A DNA stretch of 64,000 bases, taken from NCBI GenBank assembly GCA_963921795.1, contig OY997642.1, positions 27,022,699 through 27,086,698 on the forward strand, read 5' to 3'. Source of the stretch: Nannobrachium achirus. Taxonomy: Eukaryota > Chordata > Actinopteri > Myctophiformes > Myctophidae. The position numbers and the translations under genes are program-made. Below the pieces are notes generated by a model. It saw only the letters and a list, made by a program, of their open reading frames with translations. It made no database searches and was not told the DNA's origin. Below are positions 34,264 through 46,513 of the stretch, piece after piece; within the stretch, counting starts at the first letter, position 1; every line of letters starts with the position of its first letter.

Positions 34264-34610
34264 CACTGACTTTTAGGAAATCAACAATCCACATGGAACG
34301 TCTGTGGGGGGTCAGATTGATGCTGATGCCAGGTTAAATTAGTCAATGAGACCCCTCAGAGCTATGGGATTTACACACCCTCCTCCTGGGGAAGTTGATT
34401 GTGTGACGTGTCACAGCAGGCAAAAAATTAAATAGAAAGAATGAAAATGTGGAGGAACAGAAGCATAGGAATGTTATAGAGCCTACACACATCTATTTAT
34501 AATTTAGTTCAAACAGAAGAAGCTTCATGTGAATCATTGTGTGTGTCATTATTAACACTATTTATTTGTTTTGCAATACTGCTGACAATCTTATATTTTC
34601 CAGGTCCCCC
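34261..34610. other. non-coding spacer
   Basis: No gene or repeat recognised. Confidence 0.4.

Positions 34611-34687
<77 letters not shown>
34611..34687. repeat. (GA)n microsatellite
   Basis: Uninterrupted GA run. Confidence 0.95.
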
Positions 34688-34690
<3 letters not shown>

Positions 34691-34907
34691 ATCCCAAGCT
34701 AACCTTTCCTATTATCTCTGACAGAAAATGCACAATATTCTTATGGATTTGTATAGTTTTCTCTAAATTGCAATGTAACCCATTTCTGTATTCCCTTTTA
34801 ATTTTACATAGCCTACTATGTTTTAATTGTATTGTTTTGTTTTTGTTCCACTTTTGCTTTGGCAAAGTACATGCAAGTTTTCTCATGCCAATAAAGCCCC
34901 TTTGAAG

Positions 34908-34909
34908 TG

Positions 34910-34950
<41 letters not shown>
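34908..34950. repeat. (GATA)n microsatellite
   Basis: About ten GATA units. Confidence 0.95.
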
Positions 34951-35053
34951 TGCAACTGATATGTAAATGTCACCAATTAAAGACCTATAGTGGTCTGGTA
35001 TACCACAATGCCAGTTACCGTGGCAACCATATAAAACAGACAGCAGTGAAGTA

Positions 35054-35056
<3 letters not shown>

Positions 35057-35125
<69 letters not shown>

Positions 35126-35205
35126 ATGCACGCCTGCATGCCTGGTGCGTTCCAGGCAATCCCATCAACATCACATCTCCCCTATTGACTTTATCTTTAA
35201 CAGTC
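35057..35205. repeat. (GT)n microsatellite plus inverted copy of 33788-33860
   Basis: GT run 35057-35124, then gcctggtgcgttccaggcaa, tcccatcaacatcacatct. Confidence 0.85.
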
Positions 35206-35704
35206 TTTTTATTGTTTCGCCAAATACAAGCAACTGTAACATGACCAATAAAAATGTATAGGCTACACATATTTGAAAAATGGGTCTTGTTTGACAGTGT
35301 ATCATACAAGAGTTTTCTTCTTCCTATTAAAACAATCAGAATAGTAATACTGGTTGTAATAAAATAAAAAGTTCAGACAAACAGTAAGGGGAAGGGAAGG
35401 AGGGGAGGGTTACCCTGCTGTCTTGCCTAGCGCTCCATCCGTCTAGGCCCCCTCATCAAGCGGCACCTGTAAGCTCTCATAATAGTCAAGGAAGGGGGTC
35501 CAGAAGATCTCAACACATTTTTGAGATGCCCTTTTAGAGTAAATTATGATTTTCTCTCATTTCAGGAAATACATGGTCTCCTTAACCCAACTGGTAAAGC
35601 TGTGGATCCCCTATTGACTTCGTAAGAAGACCTCATAATAAGTTTCAGGTTAAAACTAGCAGTAGTTTAAGTGGTTTATGTTTCCTTATAGTCATTCTAT
35701 CAAT
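35206..35704. other. non-coding, possible old retroelement text
   Basis: Purine-rich 35385-35415 and gtctaggccccctcatcaag; not identified. Confidence 0.35.
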
Positions 35705-35890
35705 AAGTGGTAAATGGTGCATTTATATGGCGCCTTTGTCCAAGGCGCTTTACAATGATTGTGCATTAAATTCACCCATTCACACACTGATGGTGGAGGA
35801 CACCATGCAAGGCGCCAACCCTCTCATCAGGAGCAATTAGGAGTTCAGAGTCTTGCTCAAGGACTCTTCGACACTAACTCTGGGGGAGCC
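35705..35890 (+). repeat. dispersed SINE-like repeat, fullest copy
   Basis: atggtgcatttatatggcgc, aaggcgctttacaatg, cccattcacacactgatggt, gcaaggcgccaaccc, catcaggagcaatta, cagagtcttgctcaagga. Widespread in fish genomes. Confidence 0.7.
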
Positions 35891-35904
35891 CGGGATAGAA
35901 CTGG

Positions 35905-37050
35905 GAACAAGGAAAGTGTTGATCAAATAGAACCAAATTTCAATTCATTTCTCGCTTCAAACGTTTTCAAAAACATTATTGAGAGCAAGGTTTAGTTGAA
36001 AGTGTCAGTTTGTTTAGGTTAGTTGTAAATTACACAGTGAGTTTGTTTACATGGCTGGGGTAACATGTCCTTAGGTCGAACACCCTTTGGTCCGACCACC
36101 AAAACCTAACCTTACTCAGTAAAACTATGCCTAAACCTAACCCTAATCCTGACCTCAGTAGCCGTGACGCGTGTGATTAGCTAACCTGCCGACGCTGGTG
36201 AGTAGCTAACCTGCCGACAGTGTTCAACCCAACAGGAGTTCGACCTATGGGGCAGTATGGCGGGCATGTTGGATACAGCATAATAATCAAGCAGGAGACT
36301 GAGTGCAGCCAGGTGCTCTGAGCCTTTGATTAGACACCAGTCTGTTTGTTCCTCTACACTGCCCACTCGCTGTATTGTTTTCACTGTTTGTTTTGGTTGC
36401 TCAAAAACACCCCTGTCTCGTCTACCAAAAAACATCCCCTTCTGCCAAAACAGTGAAAAAACGGTCATTAGTTAGTTGGCTCCTGGGAAGATCAGTTACT
36501 GTCCACGATCGTCCACATGCCAGTTAGCCCTTACACACAGTCCATGGTGCTGAAGTCTTTATGGAGGGTCAGTCACTGTCCATGGTGCTGAAGTCTTTAT
36601 GGAGGGTCCGTCATTGTCCATGGTGCTGAATTCTCCCCTTTCAAATCAAAGGAGAAAATTAAAAATTAAAGAAAGAAAGAAAGAAAGAAAGAAAGATGGA
36701 TGGATGGATGGGATAAAGTCAGAAATGTACTATATAAATGTATTACCCGGCTTGTTTGAATGCTTGATTCTGATTGGTCAGTTGCTGAAATCAGCGGTCT
36801 GTTATTTCTGGATGACAGACCGCTCCGCTCTATAACAGACTGCTGCCTAATCAAAGACTCAGAGCACCTGCTGCAGTCAAGCTGCACTGCGTGAATCTTG
36901 TGCTGTATCCAATATGTCAGCCATGTAAACAAACACACAGCGACATTTATAACTAAACGTTGCTCTCAAGAATGTTTTTAAAAATATTTTAAGCGAGAAA
37001 TAGACAACGTAGTGTCAGAAAATGGATTCTATCTAATCAGCACTTCCTTG
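35905..37050. mobile_element. long foldback element, left arm interrupted
   Basis: Left arm 35905-36070 and 36250-36350 is the inverse of 36845-37050 (aaggaaagtg / cacttcctt, gtttgtttacatggct / agccatgtaaacaaac, aggtgctctgag / ctcagagcacct). A second foldback with gttcgacc ends (36071-36245) splits the left arm. An (AAGA)n run lies at 36668-36694. No coding. Confidence 0.65.
36071..36245. mobile_element. small foldback with telomere-like core
   Basis: taggtcgaacaccc at the left and ggagttcgaccta at the right, with aaacctaaccctaatcc in the centre. Confidence 0.55.
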
Positions 37051-37189
37051 TTTTCCAAGGCGACCGTGTCGCGCTAGGGGAACGCCCAGCGCAACACTTG
37101 TTGAACACTTCCAGCCGTCTGTAAACAAGCAAATACTTTGTTTTGTTTTTAGTTTTGAGTCAAATTATACATTTTATTTAGTAGCCGGG

Positions 37190-37316
37190 TAATAAGCGGG
37201 ATCATGGATGGCTCCTTAATTGGTGAATGACGATACATAACATCCATTTGGCCTGATAACTCTGCCGCCTCTGGGAGTTATAGCCGTCGGTCTGTTATAT
37301 ATTGTCATTCACCGCG
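37190..37316. mobile_element. small palindromic element
   Basis: ggctccttaattggtgaatg and its inverse cattcaccgcggagcc; gataacataac-type arms pair over about 50 bp. Confidence 0.55.
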
Positions 37317-38021
37317 GAGCCATTCATTATCCCTTACATACCGTATATATATTTCCTCCACCAGTGTCTTCAGCCTGGCTCTCAGGCTTAATTTATTTTC
37401 TGATTGTTTGTTTCTGTATCGAATTCAAAGAGACAGACATCGTTTTGGCTTTTCTGTTTCATGGTTTATAGGTTTTTGCTCACTCCCTCTCTCTCTCTCT
37501 CTCTTCCTCTCTCTAGCCATGTGTGTAGCCAATGTTTGGGCGTGCGTGTGCAAAGTTGTTAACCACTCTCAGATTAAGAGTGATAAAAACAGAGTTTCCG
37601 CCTCTACAAGGCGTGACATTCTCTGATGCGTCTCTCTGACATTTTCATCTGCAGAAGTGTGAGGTCCCACAGAGGTCAGTTCTGGGTCATGTGACGGTGT
37701 AACATCTTTCACAAATCAGGTGAAAGGCTTGCCACACAAATTTGCATTCACACACTATTTTATTTACCTTATGAATAAGGATACATGTTAGTTGATTAAC
37801 CACTTAAACCATATGAGCAACACATGTTCACCTATTTTTGCCACCAAATGTTTGCCTGTTTTGTCAACAATTCACCTATTTTTTTCCAAAATGTTCGCCT
37901 CTTTTATGACATACCAAACAATAAGGATGGTGGTATGGACAACATATGGTCTCTACACTATATCGTCTCTGTCGGGTGGAAACCTCATGTCAAAAACTGT
38001 TAGTTTCAAATTAAATAATAG

Positions 38022-38062
38022 CAAAAGTAGCAGATTGACAAGCTCAAAGATCTGCTACTTTT
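38022..38062. repeat. short palindromic hairpin element, minimal copy
   Basis: aaaagtagcagattgacaag, then ctcaaagatctgctactttt; almost no loop. Confidence 0.65.
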
Positions 38063-38109
38063 GATGCGTCTGTGTGACGCTGTAGTACAGTATGATCATT
38101 ATTTCAGTT

Positions 38110-39595
38110 ATTTTTTTAAATAACTGAAATAAAAACTCCCAGACCAATAGGCAGACCAATAGAGTCCAGCACACTGTCATGTGAAGCCAGACCAATCCTG
38201 GAGCTAGTATCGCTCTCTTGGGAATTGCGGGTGTGGTTGCTGTGACTATATTCTACAGGTGGGTAACTGTCATGTGAAGCCAGAGCAATATCTTCCATTG
38301 AACTACACTCCCCCATTGAATTGTAATTGCACCTTTCCTCTACTGAATTCCAATTTCAGAAAAAAATTAAGAAATAAATCTAAAAATAACTCAAATAAAA
38401 ACTCTCAATCAAGGTAAAAACTCATTTACAAATAAATTGTTACATTTTATAAATGTAAAATATTTAAATAAATAATAAACAAAGGTGCATGTGAACGCTT
38501 CATAAAGTGCCTTATAGGCAAGACACTAAAAAAAACTAAACAAAAAAATCTAATAAAGATATATAAAGAAAAGGTGTATTAAAAGAATATGAAGTTAAAA
38601 TTCGGCCCTTGATTTACATGTTTTGTTTTGTGTGGGGACATATGTGAGCGGTTGTTATCAGTGGTGCAATGGTGATTCATTGTTTGGGGGTCCCCAACAT
38701 TACTATACAGGTCTATTGATATGCACATAGGCTCGTTTCTTTGTTAAAACAGTTGTCGAGACCCCGGCTCAGAAAAGATATGGATCGTCGGGGGCGTGCG
38801 ACCCAAGACTACGGCAACACTGGTTGTTATGGTAGTGGTAGTTTGAGGAATTTTGGTGTTGGATCCTTGTTACTTTCTATTTTTCCTCTTTGCTTCATAA
38901 TGTTAAACCAGGGTGCTTTCAATAGACACATTAGAAGTTATTCTTGTGCCCATACATGTATGGTGTTACATGCAAGCCCACACTGTTTCGTAGGAACAGT
39001 GTGGGTGTAGGTGTTTCTAATCATATGAAGATATGGTTGAAAATGGGTGAAGTCGTCCTTTAAGGCTTTAACCAATGGGAACGGGTTGCATGCAGGACAC
39101 ATGATTTTGCGGTGGTTACGGGTGTTTCTACACAAGGAGTTATTTTACAGCTCCTCAGTGACAGAAACAACGTAGCCAGATACCCTCATTTCTCTTTTCC
39201 ACCGTGAAGTTATGAGAAAGCTTTTCCGGATTCAAGGGGAGAGGAAAAAATGGGAGAGTCGAAAACTAATTTAACACAATAATGGATTACAGCCTACCGT
39301 AATCTTTTCACTGACTACAAAGTTAAAGGGATTTTGTTCAAAGAAATTCAAACTTTTTTCTTTTCCTTTTATTTGGGTGGAACTGGCGGGTAATCAGAAT
39401 CCTCTGATTACCGTATATCCAGGGGACAGATTAAGAGACTCAAGGAGCCTAGAACTGGCATTAATCAACTTTTGGTGAAGTGTAAATGGGAAATTGCCCA
39501 GACAATAATTTTGACTTTGAGGATTGAGGCTGAGCTGTGTAGATTATTATTTTAGCAATAAACACATACTGACTCAGTTCAATAATATTAATAAT
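38110..39595. other. non-coding, nothing recognised
   Basis: A small perfect palindrome at 38103-38131 (atttcagttattt and inverse) and a near-repeat of catgtgaagccaga (38180, 38271). No gene. Confidence 0.4.
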
Positions 39596-39690
39596 GGATG
39601 GCATTTTTATAGCGCTTTTCTAAGCAAGTTGCAAACTCAAATCGCTTTACAATGGTCCAATCATTCATACAATCTCTTACATAGAGTTTG
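39596..39690 (+). repeat. fragment of a 'tatagcgcttttcta' repeat
   Basis: atttttatagcgcttttcta and aaatcgctttacaatgg; relative of the SINE-like repeat at 35705. Confidence 0.5.
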
Positions 39691-40261
39691 TTTCACCAAA
39701 AAAACGACTCCATAGCACTGTATAAAATGACCTATAGCCCTCAAGCTCTATAGTATAGTATAGGAGCCTGGCTTGAGTAACCCAATAGAACAGAGGGCCA
39801 CTTCTCCATTGAACTCAATGGACTATTCAGTCACCCTACAGTATTAGTGCTCGTATGTAATGTCTGGGGCAGGGATAGGCGTATGTATGCAGATTACATC
39901 CTGCACACAATACTACATTCATTCTAACTCTGAACTCGGACTGGGGAGGGAGTCTGGTGGGATATCGGTGGGTTTATTGCTCTAATGTTAGTGTTATTGT
40001 TTCTAATGACCATTACAATGGCCCGATGTACTGTAAATATTTCAAAAGAAAAAGAAGAAAAAAGGTTGTTTTATTTATGGGAAATCAAAATCTGACAAAT
40101 GCATGGATGAGAGGCAGGGAAATTCAGAGTCATACTCATAAACATTAGGAGATCTAAAAACAAGGAATCAAGGATAAAGCCACAATCAAACAACATACTA
40201 GCAAGAAAATGTAAACACAGGAGTATAAATAGACAAAGTCTAGTTTTGTCTAGTTAGACTA
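39691..40261. other. non-coding, nothing recognised
   Basis: No gene or clear repeat. Confidence 0.4.
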
Positions 40262-40436
40262 ACTAGGGGTGCATACCCCCATTCCGACATGCTGCCATTC
40301 CGACATCCCCCTATTCCGACACTAACCCTATACCTAACCCTAACCCTAACCTCTATGGAAGTGCTGCCACTCCGACTATTAGAAGTCAATGTCGGGATGG
40401 CAGCATGTCGGAATGGAGAGCGGGCCCACTATGTAG
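40262..40436. mobile_element. small foldback with telomere-like core
   Basis: attccgacatgctgccattc at the left and gatggcagcatgtcggaat at the right; the centre reads cctaaccctaaccctaacc. Confidence 0.7.
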
Positions 40437-41309
40437 GCAAACTAAAATGACAAACAGCAGCTTCTAGCCGCAGCCACGTGTTATAGATCGATCTGTGGAA
40501 TCTACTGTACGTATATGCCAAACATGTCATTTTGCCAATCGTGCAAAGACGTAAACTTAAATTTTAAGGTAAGATAGATGCAAAAAATATACCTGACAAA
40601 GAATACAACATTACTCTCACCTAATGCTGCCCATAGTTCCACCTATTCCTTTCAGGGGGCATTGACCTAATGGTCAGGGTTAATTTTCTAAATCCCAATC
40701 ATTTCCTTGTTTATGGTTATCTGATGATGCAACCATTATTATTTAGTATACCACTATACTGTCGTGGAACTTCTCTCAAGTCTCTCAAGCAATGCATTGC
40801 TCGGTAAAATCACGCTCTTTCGAACGACCATCATTTCGACCGGAGGTTTAGGGTGAGGGTTAGAGTCGGGTGTCAAAAAGATGACATGTAGTAACAGCGA
40901 CACGCTCCCGCATTGCTCACCCTAAACTGAATGGTGGCCACTGACTGAATAATAGTTAGCATTGCACATCATCACACCTAAATCAGCTGCAGTTGTTTTG
41001 TTTGTGTCTCAATGTACCAAGGTCAACCATGAATATGCTGTCCTGTGTATACGCTTTAGATGGCAGAAGATTCACAAAATGGTTTATTCTAACAACCCCT
41101 CCTCTTTACAGTATATACTATATCTCATGTTTGAACTATTTTCAAAATGGCACCAACAACATAGCACTGTTAGAAGCTCCTGATTATCATGGATATTAAA
41201 ATCACTATGTGATTGCACTAATTGCATACAGTTAACCACATATTATTGACTCTGAAACAAATGTTCTTACAATATGAATAAAAGTGTGTTTTAAAGTAAT
41301 TGTACCAAC
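40437..41309. other. non-coding
   Basis: A third text of the same kind (cgaacgacc, gtttagggtgagggttag) lies at 40815-40880. No zinc-finger exon is visible here. Confidence 0.45.
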
Positions 41310-41493
41310 CTGCCCTGTATAATTTGATGTAAAAAATATCTAGTAGTCTGCTTTTGCGGTCAATTTCTTGCTTCAAGTACAACGCTTCATCCTCATACTC
41401 TGTTAAAATGTGTAGAAATGTACCAAATATCTCTTCAGCAGCTACAGATAGTCGCTCATTGACCAGGGACTTCAGTGTTTGTAGTAAAGACAT
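41310..41493 (-). CDS. isolated first coding exon of a fish C2H2 zinc-finger gene
   Basis: Encodes 61 residues from Met at 41493: MSLLQTLKSLVNERLSVAAE, then EEIFGTFLHIL and a charged heptad-like stretch to KLYRAG. This is the conserved N-terminal helix (xxLRxLVNERLxAAAEEIFxxFE...) that starts many teleost C2H2 zinc-finger proteins. A donor GCAG|GTTGGT at 41310/41309 falls in phase 1, where these genes normally splice. No zinc-finger exon is found in the 3-4 kb downstream on this strand (to about 38 kb), nor elsewhere in the window. It is either a gene with a very long first intron (the fingers would lie beyond repeats to the left) or a relic of a duplicated gene. Start context gagaaATG is acceptable. 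Confidence 0.6.
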
Positions 41494-42029
41494 TTCTCAA
41501 AGCTAGCTGATGGGACCCACTGACTCAGTTCAGGTGAGAAACTCCCCTAACACCAAATTGCGAACAGGACTCGATTAACATCTTAACATTGCAATGGCGG
41601 TCGTTGCCTCAACTGTCTCCGCCTCCAACACCGAAGGAGAAGCAGAAACACAAGACACACTGCAGAGGAATTATGTTCAATGTGAGCAGGCGGCTTGGTG
41701 TTTTTTTTAACTCCGAGAACGAGGTACATACGGTACAATACATGGAGTCCATGGGTCCATTTGGTTCCATCCATCTGTACCCTTGCGATGGTGATGGAGT
41801 CGAGAACCCCTGGTATAACCAAATGGACCCTTATAGATCTTTAACTCTTTAGAGTTTAAAAAAAAAAAGATTTTATGCTCTCAAGAGTTACCCCATTATT
41901 ATTACTTACTTTACATGAAATCTACACAATTTAGAGAATGTTGAAGAATTGTTATTTTGATCTGTTATCTCTCCTATGGTGCCAGTAACACATCAATACA
42001 GCATGGAATCTTATCCATGTTTTGAGTCT
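41494..42029. other. upstream of the zinc-finger-type exon, non-coding
   Basis: aatggacccttatagatc and tccatttggttccatcc echo text at 1115-1140 and 7825-7850, a low-copy dispersed repeat. Confidence 0.4.
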
Positions 42030-42115
42030 GAGAGGCTGCATCTCATCAAACGGTTGTCCATGGCTCAAATGCAGAATAAATAATGGGCCGTGATATGAAA
42101 AGGGATGAAAACCAC
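42030..42115. mobile_element. hAT fragment, right end
   Basis: gtccatggctcaaatgcaga to gatgaaaaccactg; same family as 31327-31579. Confidence 0.6.
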
Positions 42116-42305
42116 TGTCCAAGGGGATCCATCACACTGTTGCCAGGGTACGGCAATAACATAATAAAATTGGTGATGATACCTTTGGCAACAGCTAATA
42201 AATCAAATGGAAGGAGTGCAGTGTTGCCAGCTTTTGTGAAAGAAAACAAGCAGACATGGTCTATGGACACAAGCACCAAAAGAAGCAACTATAGGTTGCA
42301 TGATC

Positions 42306-42321
42306 ACGCACGCACGCACGC

Positions 42322-42362
<41 letters not shown>

Positions 42363-42379
42363 TAGGCAGGCAGGCAGGT
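42306..42379. repeat. (GCAC)n(AGGC)n compound microsatellite
   Basis: GCAC units followed by about fourteen AGGC units. Confidence 0.95.
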
Positions 42380-42907
42380 TGAGAACAGGGGGTCTTTTTC
42401 AGGACGTCCCTTATTTCATGGAAACAATGGACACCTGGCAGAGTGTCCCTTGTTTGAGTTTCAGGATTTCAGGATGGCAACCCTAGGTACCGGACCTGGT
42501 GTTTAACCAGAAGACCAATTAGGACGGATTTCCCAAGAGTCAAACATTTGACCGTAAGAGGAGCTAAAACGGCACATGTTGACTAGAGGGGATAAGGGTA
42601 ATTACAATTCTGTCCCGGTCGGGTTATATCAACTCGAACAGCGCTGAGTCGGCTGAAGAGGACTTCGCAACAGGCCTCTCGTGGATCGAGTCTGCTTTAG
42701 ACGTGTAACAGTGTTGCCAGATTTTGTATCCAAGCAAGCACCCAAGTATATGAAAAGAAGTGAATACATGAGTACTTCAAACCTTTTACAGTTTGAAGTG
42801 CAATATTTCAGAAGCATTTCAACAACACAAATCTGATGGGGATACGTGGACAATTACATATTAATGTCCGTAGTGTCCTCGTCATGAATATGTTTAAGAA
42901 CCACTTG
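42380..42907. other. non-coding, nothing recognised
   Basis: gtcccttatttcatggaaac resembles fish DNA-transposon text; not placed. Confidence 0.35.
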
Positions 42908-43672
42908 TTGCGACCGTTAGGTCGCAGTTTAGTATCAAAACCTCCACCGGCCGTCCGCCCGTCCGTCCGTCCGTCGGTCACACGTCACACCTTTGCCCTG
43001 CTCATATCTCCGCATCAGTATGACATCACACTGCTGACATCAGTATGACATCACACCGTACACAAATGACCCTTATATAAGACCGGCAAGAAACAGTGGT
43101 CTAAAACAGTGGTTGCTATGGTAACCAGTTGGTTGCTAAGGTAAAAAAACATGGTTGCTATGGTAAACAGTTGGTTGCTAGGGTAAACAGTTGGTTGCTA
43201 GGGTAAGAAAACATGGTTGCTATGGTAAACAATTGGTTGCTAGGGTAAACAGTTGGTTGCTAGGGTAAAAAAACATGGTTGCTGTGGTAAACAGTTGGTT
43301 GCTAGGGTAAACAGTTGGTTGCTAAGGTAAAAAACATGGTTGCTATGGTAAACAGTTGGTTGCTAAGGTAAAAAAACATGGTTGCTATGGTAAATGCAAC
43401 CATAGCAGAGTCGAGATCCTGCTTGCATCTAATCTGTCGGTAGATAATGCCGGTCTTATATAAGGGTCATTTGTGTACGGTGTGATGTCATACTGATGTC
43501 AGCAGTGTGATGTCATACTGATGTCAGCAGCTATGTCTCTATATATGGAGTTATATGTTGTTCGTGTCCAAATATGGGGCTTGTGAGGTCAGACTTAGTG
43601 AGATTCGTCGGTTATATTTGTGGAGATAAGCGACCAACGGTCGCTTATCTCCCGATTAGGGAGTCTTACTGG
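42908..43672 (+). mobile_element. Helitron/Helentron-like element with minisatellite core B
   Basis: Same ends as 23123-23913 (TTGCGACCGT... and ...ggagTCTTACTGG). Internally an inverted pair (43020-43088 and 43440-43530; atgacccttatataagacc) brackets a minisatellite at 43085-43400. Confidence 0.6.
43085..43400. repeat. minisatellite of ggttgctatggtaaacagtt units
   Basis: About nine units of roughly 17 or 35 bp with tatgg/taggg/taagg variants. Confidence 0.9.
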
Positions 43673-44257
43673 TTTAACTACCTTAGGAAAAAAAGCCCAA
43701 ATAAGCACACTTTAGAAACAAGTATCCCCAAAAAAACACCCGCAACAACCAACAAGCAACCTTACAGAAAACAAGTCCAAAGTTACTTATAATAAGCAGA
43801 CATGGCAACACTGACTTGAAGTGAAAGCAGCATGCCTCCTCCTCATGCTAGCTAGACCATGGATAATCAACTGAACAGGCCAATTTAACTGAAAATATCC
43901 AGACAACCTCAACCGATAAAGGGTCCATTTCCCACCGATACAGACCCGGTCTTTTTGGGAAAGTCATTACACCTTCGTGACAGAAGTTGGGATGAGTAAT
44001 GAGTTGGTTTTGCTATTCACCAAAATTGGACCGCTGTTACTGTGAAGCCTTGCTTTGCCAAGCGAAATGCACCCTACTATGATAATAATGCATGCAGGTA
44101 AAATGGAATAAACCACTGGAAGAAACTTTCTATGCAGCCATACACCGATGGCGGAGGCAGGGGCGGAACTACCGGGTAAGCTGGCTATGCGGCCGCTTAC
44201 CGGCCCACAACTACATGGGGCCCGGCTGTCAGCCTCCGACTGCCCATCAGTCTAAAT

Positions 44258-44787
44258 CAGGGGTTCCCAAACTTTTTTGTCTCAGGGCACCCCATGAATA
44301 TTGTTTTAATCCGAGGCACCCCTACATTATAATTTTCACTCCCAGCACCTTATATTTATAGCATATCGTCATTGTAACCTCGTATGTCCAAAACCGTTCA
44401 TTTTGCATTTATCATTTTAAAAATGTACTAAACTAGTGAAAACAGCTGATCTACAAGCACACACCGCCTCGCGATGTGCGACAGTCTTGTATGATGAAGC
44501 AGGGCTTTGCTTTACCAAAAGACGTACACATTTGAAAGTTGGAGATACGAGGTTTCTGCCCGACAGTGATGATATTTTAGTGATTATGTTGCGAGGAAAA
44601 CGTTGAGATAATAGCCATTTTGGTTAGAACTGACTGAAAATAACTTTGTACTTCAAGTTTAAAATGATACTAAATATTTTTTCAATTGTTCAAATAAATT
44701 CCAAATATTATCAAATGATCTCGCGGCACCCCTGGACTGCTGTCACGGCACCCCAGGGTGCCCCGTCACCCACTTTGAAAACCCCTG
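44258..44787. mobile_element. 530-bp non-autonomous hAT element with perfect 8-bp target duplication
   Basis: CAGGGGTTCCCAAAC at the left, TTTGAAAACCCCTG at the right, flanked by GTCTAAAT at 44250-44257 and 44788-44795. Interior is shared with 20320-20700 and holds a hairpin arm at 44435-44495. Confidence 0.9.
44435..44495. repeat. short palindromic hairpin element, left arm and loop
   Basis: agtgaaaacagctgatctac, aagcacacaccgcc; right arm replaced by cagtcttgtatgatg. Confidence 0.6.
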
Positions 44788-44795
44788 GTCTAAAT

Positions 44796-45510
44796 GACCG
44801 TCAATCCCACTGACCATCTGTCAAAGTCCCCCTTCCTCGCAATCGGGCCCCCTTTCTCAATCGCGCTGCCTCTGTCACGTATTTCCTGTTGTATTAACCT
44901 GAGTAAGATTTGGGCATCAAGTAAAGGGGGACACTTTATTGTGAAGGATAACAGGAAGAGAAGACAGGTGTTCTGGCTGCTATGTTCACAGACAGTATGT
45001 TGTTGACGTGTAGTGAGAGATGGCTGCAGCCACCAGCCGCGCACATTCAAAACGTTTTGTATCAATTAAAATATACCACAGGCACTTTCAAACGAGACAT
45101 GGGCATCAAAGCACAAGCAAGCAAGACGATAATCATGACGGTGGACAGCGGACAATAGATGTACACCAGCGCTACGTTACCATTTGAAATGTATAACTCT
45201 GAGGAAACTATACAATGATCAACATAATTATCATCACTACTATACTATAGTATATACTTTCTGGAACAAGCTGTGCCTTTGAGTACCAGCGGTAGCCTCA
45301 CTATTGCCTGAACAGGTCAGCTGAGCAACATTATAACTTAAAATAACTTGAAATGTAAACATTTGAGAAACACTGCTTTTAACTTTTAAGCAGTTCTCAA
45401 ACGTTTACATTTCAAGGTCTCCACTCTGAGTCTGACAGTGTAAAAATGCAACTAAATGGACACGTTATAGGAGTCTCTCTATCCCGATTCCTGCAGCTCA
45501 AAGCCTGTAT

Positions 45511-45512
<2 letters not shown>
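44796..45512. other. non-coding, nothing recognised
   Basis: Overlapping open frames on both strands at 44790-45065 have no domain. Confidence 0.4.

Positions 45513-45573
<61 letters not shown>
45513..45573. repeat. (GT)n microsatellite
   Basis: Uninterrupted GT run. Confidence 0.95.
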
Positions 45574-45574
<1 letters not shown>

Positions 45575-46513
45575 CTGCTGTGCCGTGCCCATGCATAATT
45601 TGGTTGCATGTGATCTGATAGGGTGTGCTTGTGTGCTCATGCAGTTGTATAAAACTAGGCTACTAATATAATACTATTGTGTAGGCTATGTATATGTAAC
45701 CGGTGTAGCTTTGTCTTTCTGCGTTGTGTGAATCAGACAGACCCAGGAATCTCTTTGGAGACGGCACTCCTTTTAATTCTGACAACAATACAGAAAACAC
45801 ACGTCTCCAAGTTAATATAGCGCAGCATGGACTCCTTTCTCGTTCAATACGGAAACAGAATCAAAAGGTAACAACACATAAAACGTAACATACCTGACAA
45901 CAATACAGAAAACACACGTCTCCAAGTTAATATAGCGCAGCATGGACTCCTTTCTAAACAAAATGAAACAGACACTGTATAAGTAATTTGCAACTTAAAT
46001 AGTATTTTGTTATACAGTACAGAGAGATAACAAAGGCCAGACCACCCACCTCGTTCAATACGGAAACAGAATGAAGAGGTGGAGGTGTGGCGGGGCATTT
46101 ATACAGTAGGAGGGGACTTAAAGGAGCCGTGGCCACAAATGCACTATAACATGGAGAATGTCAGGTAAAAGCCCTTATTTGTATATTTTGTGTAATTATA
46201 TACACTTATATTTAATACTGTTACATTCACCCCCTCAGAATTACACAAAATTCACAACCCACATTACAAACAACGCCGGCCACAGGAAAAACAATACCAC
46301 AATACAGTGGAATGACTCAGCCATAGCAGCTACCACAAAAAGGTTAAGAGACCAGAGACCAGTACTCCATAGACAACATGAGGTGCCATATACACCACAC
46401 AAACCGAGGCCGTAGTTGAAGTGGGCACACATTGCAAAGAACAGAAAGCAAACAGATCAAGAGTCACTCACATTGACTTCATCTTTCCTTTCTTTACACA
46501 TGAGAAGAAAAAA

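Noticed and set aside
40321-40355. Interstitial telomere
   Set aside because: Only about three units of ccctaa type at the centre of a foldback, with drift; better explained as part of that element.
43085-43400. Evenly spaced repeats with variable text between them
   Set aside because: Units abut each other and drift; it is a minisatellite inside a transposon-like element.
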